Positions 14,280 through 17,189 of a DNA stretch of 17,189 nt are shown here, one piece after another. Position 1 is the first letter of the stretch, and every line of letters starts with the position of its first letter. Under the pieces are notes generated by a model that was given only the letters and a program-made list of their open reading frames with translations, ran no database searches and was not told the origin of the DNA. The DNA is from CAYUCY01 sp964443525 (GTDB lineage Bacteria; Pseudomonadota; Alphaproteobacteria; Caedimonadales; Caedimonadaceae): NCBI GenBank assembly GCA_964443525.1, contig CAYUCY010000032.1:1-17189 (forward strand). Direction: 5' to 3'. Both the position numbers and the translations under genes were made by a program.

Positions 14280-15219
14280 ATGGGACAGATATTACATGGG
14301 TGCGCTAAAGCGACAGAGGCAGTGCGTCGAGCAATCCAGAATAGTCAAGAGAGCTTAAAGGCGCTTGCCGGAAAATACGGACTTAATCCAAAGACGGTCA
14401 ACAAGTGGAGGAAGCGCCCTATGTTTCAGATTCTCCGATGGGGCCTAAGGAGTCAAGATCTACGGTTCTTAGCCTTGAAGAAGAAGCTATCTGTATTGCT
14501 TTCCGAAAGCATACGCTCCTTCCTTTAGATGATTGCTTGTATGCCTTGCAGGCGACCATACCCCATTTGACGCGATCCTCTTTACATCGACGCTTTCAAC
14601 GTCATGACATCAGCCGCTTGCCGGACGTCAAAGGAGAGAAGCCGGCCAAGAAAAAGTTTGCTCGGTATCCTATTGGATATTTTCACATCGACATTGCCGA
14701 GGTTCGCACAGAAGAAGGAAAGCTCTACCTCTTCGTGGCCATTGATCGCACGCCAAAGTTTGTTTATGCAGAGCTCTTAGAGAAATATGGCAAACTGGAA
14801 GCCGCTCAGTTTTTACGCACTCTTATTGCTCACATTCCCTATCATATCCATACGATTCTCACAGACAATGGGGCACAATTTACGAACCGCAAAAAGGATA
14901 AGCATGCCTTTGCACACATCTTTGATCACGTCTGTTACGAACATAAGATCGAACATAAACTTATGAAAGTGAACCACCCCTGGACCAACGGGCAGGTGGA
15001 GCGCATGAACCGAACGCTCAAAGAAGTGACTGTAAGGCGCTATCACCATACAAAAATCATCAGCAGTTAAAGGAACACCTCTACACCTTCTTGAATGCTT
15101 ATAATTTTGCAAAAAGACTCAAGACTCTCAAAGGACTCACGCCTTATAAATACATCTTAAAATGCTGGCAAATTGACCGAGAACGCTTTAAGATAGATCC
15201 ATCCCGCCACACCCTGTGA
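14280..15219 (+). pseudogene. IS481-family transposase, interrupted by two frameshifts
   Basis: Three consecutive frames together encode one transposase of about 313 residues. The first (from ATG 14280) has the helix-turn-helix part SLKALAGKYGLNPKTVNKWR. The second carries MGPKESRSTVLSLEEE, then the DDE core: Asp in YFHIDIAEVRT, Asp in TILTDNGAQF and Glu in NGQVERMNRT, all kept. The third holds QLKEHLYTFLNAYNFAKRLK and LKGLTPYKYI up to the TGA at 15217-15219. The shifts fall near 14417-14419 (CCC, where CCCC would restore KWRKRPYVSDSP) and at 15052-15056 (five A, where six would restore the frame). Both are single-base losses in homopolymers. The rest is well preserved, so inactivation is recent, a read error, or bypassed by slippage. 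IS481 transposases are normally one frame, so programmed shifting is not expected. Confidence 0.88.
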
Positions 15220-15226
15220 CTAAACA
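15204..15226 (+). repeat. Right terminal inverted repeat of the IS481 element
   Basis: Reads CCGCCACACCCTGTGACTAA then ACA, the inverted partner of 14221-14243. It contains the transposase stop codon. Confidence 0.85.
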
Positions 15227-15309
15227 ATCTTCAGATCCCATGAGATCCTGCCTCGGGTGCTACAAATCGACCTCCTTCGATAAGGAGCGTAAACCTTTTT
15301 TCATCGGAA

Positions 15310-15359
15310 GCATGGATTCCTCTTTCTCCTTTCAAAAAGGAGAAAATTTATTTCCATGC
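15310..15359. repeat. Composite hairpin with nested perfect stems
   Basis: An outer stem GCATGGA (15310-15316) and TCCATGC (15353-15359) encloses an inner ten-base perfect stem TTTCTCCTTT (15323-15332) and AAAGGAGAAA (15336-15345) with a CAA loop. A further small hairpin, CTCCTT-CGAT-AAGGAG, lies upstream near 15271-15286. The structure sits in the 231-base gap between the IS element and the stop of the membrane-protein gene at 15458. It may act as a terminator or RNA 3' structure for that minus-strand gene, or be a small repeat element. There is no long T-run on either side. Confidence 0.5.
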
Positions 15360-15457
15360 GTAATAAGTTATGTGATAATTTATTTTGGTAATTCATTTTA
15401 TGTTATCGTAAAAAAACAACCATCTTTTCTTAAAATTTTAAATTTTATTCGTAAAAC

Positions 15458-17089
15458 CTAGGATTTACAAGTATCCCTTCTAAGGGCATTTAAAGAACTT
15501 TTAGAATCAAAAAGGTCGTCATACTTTTTTATATAAAAACAAGAATTTTCGTAATCTCTTTTTCCAAGATAAGAAAAAGCTAAGTATTTCATAGCCGGAA
15601 ATAGGTCAGGCCTTTTAGAGAGCTCAATTTCAGCACCTTTAATGGCTAAATCATAATTTCCTTCTGATAAATGAATTGAGACAACATTCAAACAAGAACT
15701 CCAATTACCCGGGTCCAAAGCGCAGGCCCATCTATTATAACGAAGGTTTTCGGGATAAACACGATCCACATATCCTGAGAAGACGCGAGGGATAGCACCG
15801 GAGAGAAGAACTAAAAATAAGATAAACGAAATCTTTTTAGATTTTTTAGCTTCAATTTTTAAAGTAGGGAGGTTTAGTTTTGCAAAAAAATACGCTACCA
15901 TAAAAGCTGTTAATGAAAGGGGAATGGGATTGTCTAATGGAAACTGAAAAAGGAGATGTACGCTTAAAAAAATAAAATACCCCACTATCTCAGGATGAGA
16001 TCTGATACAAGGAATGATTCTATTTCTTTCTTCAATGAAAAATGAAATTATGAAAATGAAAAATATTCCTGTGACTAAAAGTCCGTCTTCAATCATAAAT
16101 CTTAATATTTCGACATGGGGTGATTTGAATAACATATTTTCATTGAGTATCGGAACAAGTTCTTTAAGGTAAGGAATGGATTTGAACTCATACTGTCCAA
16201 GGCCAACTCCAAGAGGATTTTCAAAAAGCATCTTTATAGAATTTTTGAAGAGAGACCATCGTACTAAGGTTGAGTTTCCCTTATTAAAAGCATCTCCAAT
16301 AAAATCTGAACCATGTAGGTAAATTTGTAGAGATGAGAGTGTAAATGTAATTATAATAAATAAAATTAATATATTAAATAGAAATCTAAAGCTTATGTTC
16401 TTTGTTAATATAAAATAAATAGTAACAATTAAAATTCCTATGTATGCTGACCTGCAATTAGTAAAAAAAATGTAAGAAGCTGTTAAGGGGATAATGAATG
16501 TAAAGAATTTTCTTAACTCATTTTCTTGAATTTTTTTTTGCATGCCCATCATAAGCCCGAAAGTAAGGCCCGCATACTCTGCAGACATATTTGGATTTCC
16601 CAGGGTAAAATAAGGAAGATGTTCAAAGAACACAATAAAAGAAAACATATCAAGAATAATAAAAACTAATGCAAAGAAAAAAATAATCAAGAATAAATTT
16701 TGTATTTTATCACTTTTTTCTTTTTTAAAATACAGAAAGAAATATAAAAATAGAGAGAAGAAAGAGATCCTAAGATAAGTTTCCAAAAAATAGGGTTTTA
16801 TCCCGTGAATAAAATAATTCAAAAAAATAAAAAATAATAATAAAAATAAAAAATAAGATGTAATATTTTTTATTTTTGGAATATAAAGAGATTCTTTTCT
16901 TATAAAAAGAAGGGATATTCCAAAAATTGCCGCAAAAAAGATATAAATAAATTTAATATATTGAAATGGGTGGGGGAAATTGCTTGAAGTTAAAAACGGG
17001 GTTATAAAAATAGCTAATATGAAGGGGGCTTCTTTTAAAATAAAGGAAAACCCCCTTCTCGTGGAAGCTATAGAAGTGGAAGAAGTCAT
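15458..17089 (-). CDS. O-antigen ligase/polymerase-like membrane protein with TPR-like C-terminus
   Basis: A 543-residue inner-membrane protein with about eleven to twelve hydrophobic spans between residues 20 and 435. The Wzy_C/WaaL-type core is visible: NCRSAYIGIL at 211-220, a large periplasmic loop with LVRWSLFKNS at 275-284 and FENPLGVGLGQYEF at 289-302, and SPHVEILRFMIEDGLL at 323-338. Conserved Arg and His of this kind bind the lipid-linked sugar in known ligases. Residues about 450-530 look like two tetratricopeptide-type helical pairs (for example LSEGNYDLAIKGAEIELSKR). Such proteins join or polymerise surface glycans, or glycosylate proteins; which one is unclear. The gene is strikingly AT-rich next to the rest of the window, which suggests separate ancestry. 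It starts 26 bases after the stop of the gene at the right edge, so they may be co-transcribed. Confidence 0.8.
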   Translation of the reverse strand: MTSSTSIASTRRGFSFILKEAPFILAIFITPFLTSSNFPHPFQYIKFIYIFFAAIFGISLLFIRKESLYIPKIKNITSYFLFLLLFFIFLNYFIHGIKPYFLETYLRISFFSLFLYFFLYFKKEKSDKIQNLFLIIFFFALVFIILDMFSFIVFFEHLPYFTLGNPNMSAEYAGLTFGLMMGMQKKIQENELRKFFTFIIPLTASYIFFTNCRSAYIGILIVTIYFILTKNISFRFLFNILILFIIITFTLSSLQIYLHGSDFIGDAFNKGNSTLVRWSLFKNSIKMLFENPLGVGLGQYEFKSIPYLKELVPILNENMLFKSPHVEILRFMIEDGLLVTGIFFIFIISFFIEERNRIIPCIRSHPEIVGYFIFLSVHLLFQFPLDNPIPLSLTAFMVAYFFAKLNLPTLKIEAKKSKKISFILFLVLLSGAIPRVFSGYVDRVYPENLRYNRWACALDPGNWSSCLNVVSIHLSEGNYDLAIKGAEIELSKRPDLFPAMKYLAFSYLGKRDYENSCFYIKKYDDLFDSKSSLNALRRDTCKS

Positions 17090-17115
17090 AATAATATTTT
17101 CAATGCATCATAAAA

Positions 17116-17189
17116 TTACATGGAGTGTCCCCCAACAGAATGGTATCCCATACCGTATCCGCCTGCTGAGTGATGTCCCATCATGGAGT
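17116..17189 (-). CDS. 3' end of a gene encoding a Gly/His/Met-rich C-terminus (partial)
   Basis: On the minus strand the frame is open from the window edge to a TAA at 17116-17118. The 22 complete residues from the first visible Met begin MMGHHSAGGYGMGYHSVGGH and end SM. Four His, four Met and seven Gly in 22 residues, with a GxHS spacing that repeats loosely, suggest a flexible tail that could bind copper, nickel or zinc. The body of the protein lies outside the window, so function is unknown. It is on the same strand as, and 26 bases upstream of, the O-antigen ligase-like gene. Confidence 0.5.
   Translation of the reverse strand, partial: SMMGHHSAGGYGMGYHSVGGHSM

Larger units (their letters stand above)
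14221..15226 (+). mobile_element. IS481-family insertion sequence, 1006 bp, with degraded transposase frame
   Basis: The element is bounded by terminal inverted repeats of 23 bases with three mismatches. The left end starts TGTTTAGTC (14221-14243) and the right end closes with GACTAAACA (15204-15226). Both have the TGT...ACA termini usual for IS481. A single transposase gene fills the interior, with its stop inside the right repeat. No matching direct repeat is visible in the flanks (CTCGC on the left, ATCTT on the right), so the target duplication is absent, lost or very short. A GAAGGAGG ribosome site precedes the first ATG. Confidence 0.9.

Noticed and set aside
14213..15234. Target-site duplication flanking the IS481 element
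   Set aside because: The bases next to the two ends (CTCGC and ATCTT) do not match.
15216..15461. An 81-codon plus-strand frame after the IS element
   Set aside because: It starts inside the IS right repeat, runs through the hairpin region and has no ribosome site or protein-like composition.
1..17189. tRNA, rRNA genes or CRISPR arrays
   Set aside because: Reading by eye on both strands I saw no cloverleaf-like gene, rRNA stretch or regularly spaced direct repeats.

Overview
The window looks like a chromosomal piece of an alphaproteobacterium. The GluRS has the GLSKR signature and lacks a zinc site. The trmL-hemF pair, the CarD-type regulator and a TrmJ-like methylase downstream of cysS all fit that group. 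A UgpB-like binding protein and an IS481 copy of the short type would suit a host-associated member such as Holosporales, but that is inference from gene content alone. Most of the window has moderate GC. From about 15.2 kb to the end it becomes markedly AT-rich.

Layout. Bases 1-123 hold the 3' end of an unidentified gene. Bases 246-5004 form a tightly packed plus-strand cluster: gltX, an orphan ugpB, cysS and trmJ, joined by overlaps or gaps of a few bases. A promoter at 5027-5055 starts a separate AGCS-family Na+/amino-acid symporter (5094-6416). It converges on an unknown minus-strand gene (6592-about 7232/7272), and the two share a bidirectional terminator at 6547-6579. Next comes a second plus-strand operon: a YdjM-type membrane metal-dependent hydrolase, trmL and hemF (7436-9788), closed by a terminator that also serves the convergent carD gene (9861-10355).

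The minus strand from 13317 down to 10583 is a metal-uptake operon. It has a consensus promoter, a 33-codon single-span membrane microprotein not reported by ordinary gene-length cutoffs, an ABC ATPase, an ABC-3 permease and a periplasmic metal-binding protein. A 3-methyladenine DNA glycosylase gene diverges from it (13388-13948).

The stretch 13949-15226 is mobile-element debris: a remnant of an IS5-type transposase followed by a nearly complete IS481-family element with clear terminal inverted repeats. Its transposase is split by two frameshifts, each explained by loss of one base in a homopolymer. Bases 15227-17189 are AT-rich and hold a composite hairpin, an O-antigen ligase/polymerase-like membrane protein gene with a TPR-like tail, and the 3' end of a gene encoding a Gly/His/Met-rich C-terminus.

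Functionally the window combines translation (two tRNA synthetases, two SPOUT tRNA methylases), haem synthesis, metal and small-molecule import, DNA repair and envelope polysaccharide assembly. The most novel-looking item is the microprotein leading the metal-transport operon. Others worth a look are the orphan ugpB inside a translation operon, the unknown gene whose best ribosome site is out of frame with its body, and the metal-binding-looking tail at the right edge.
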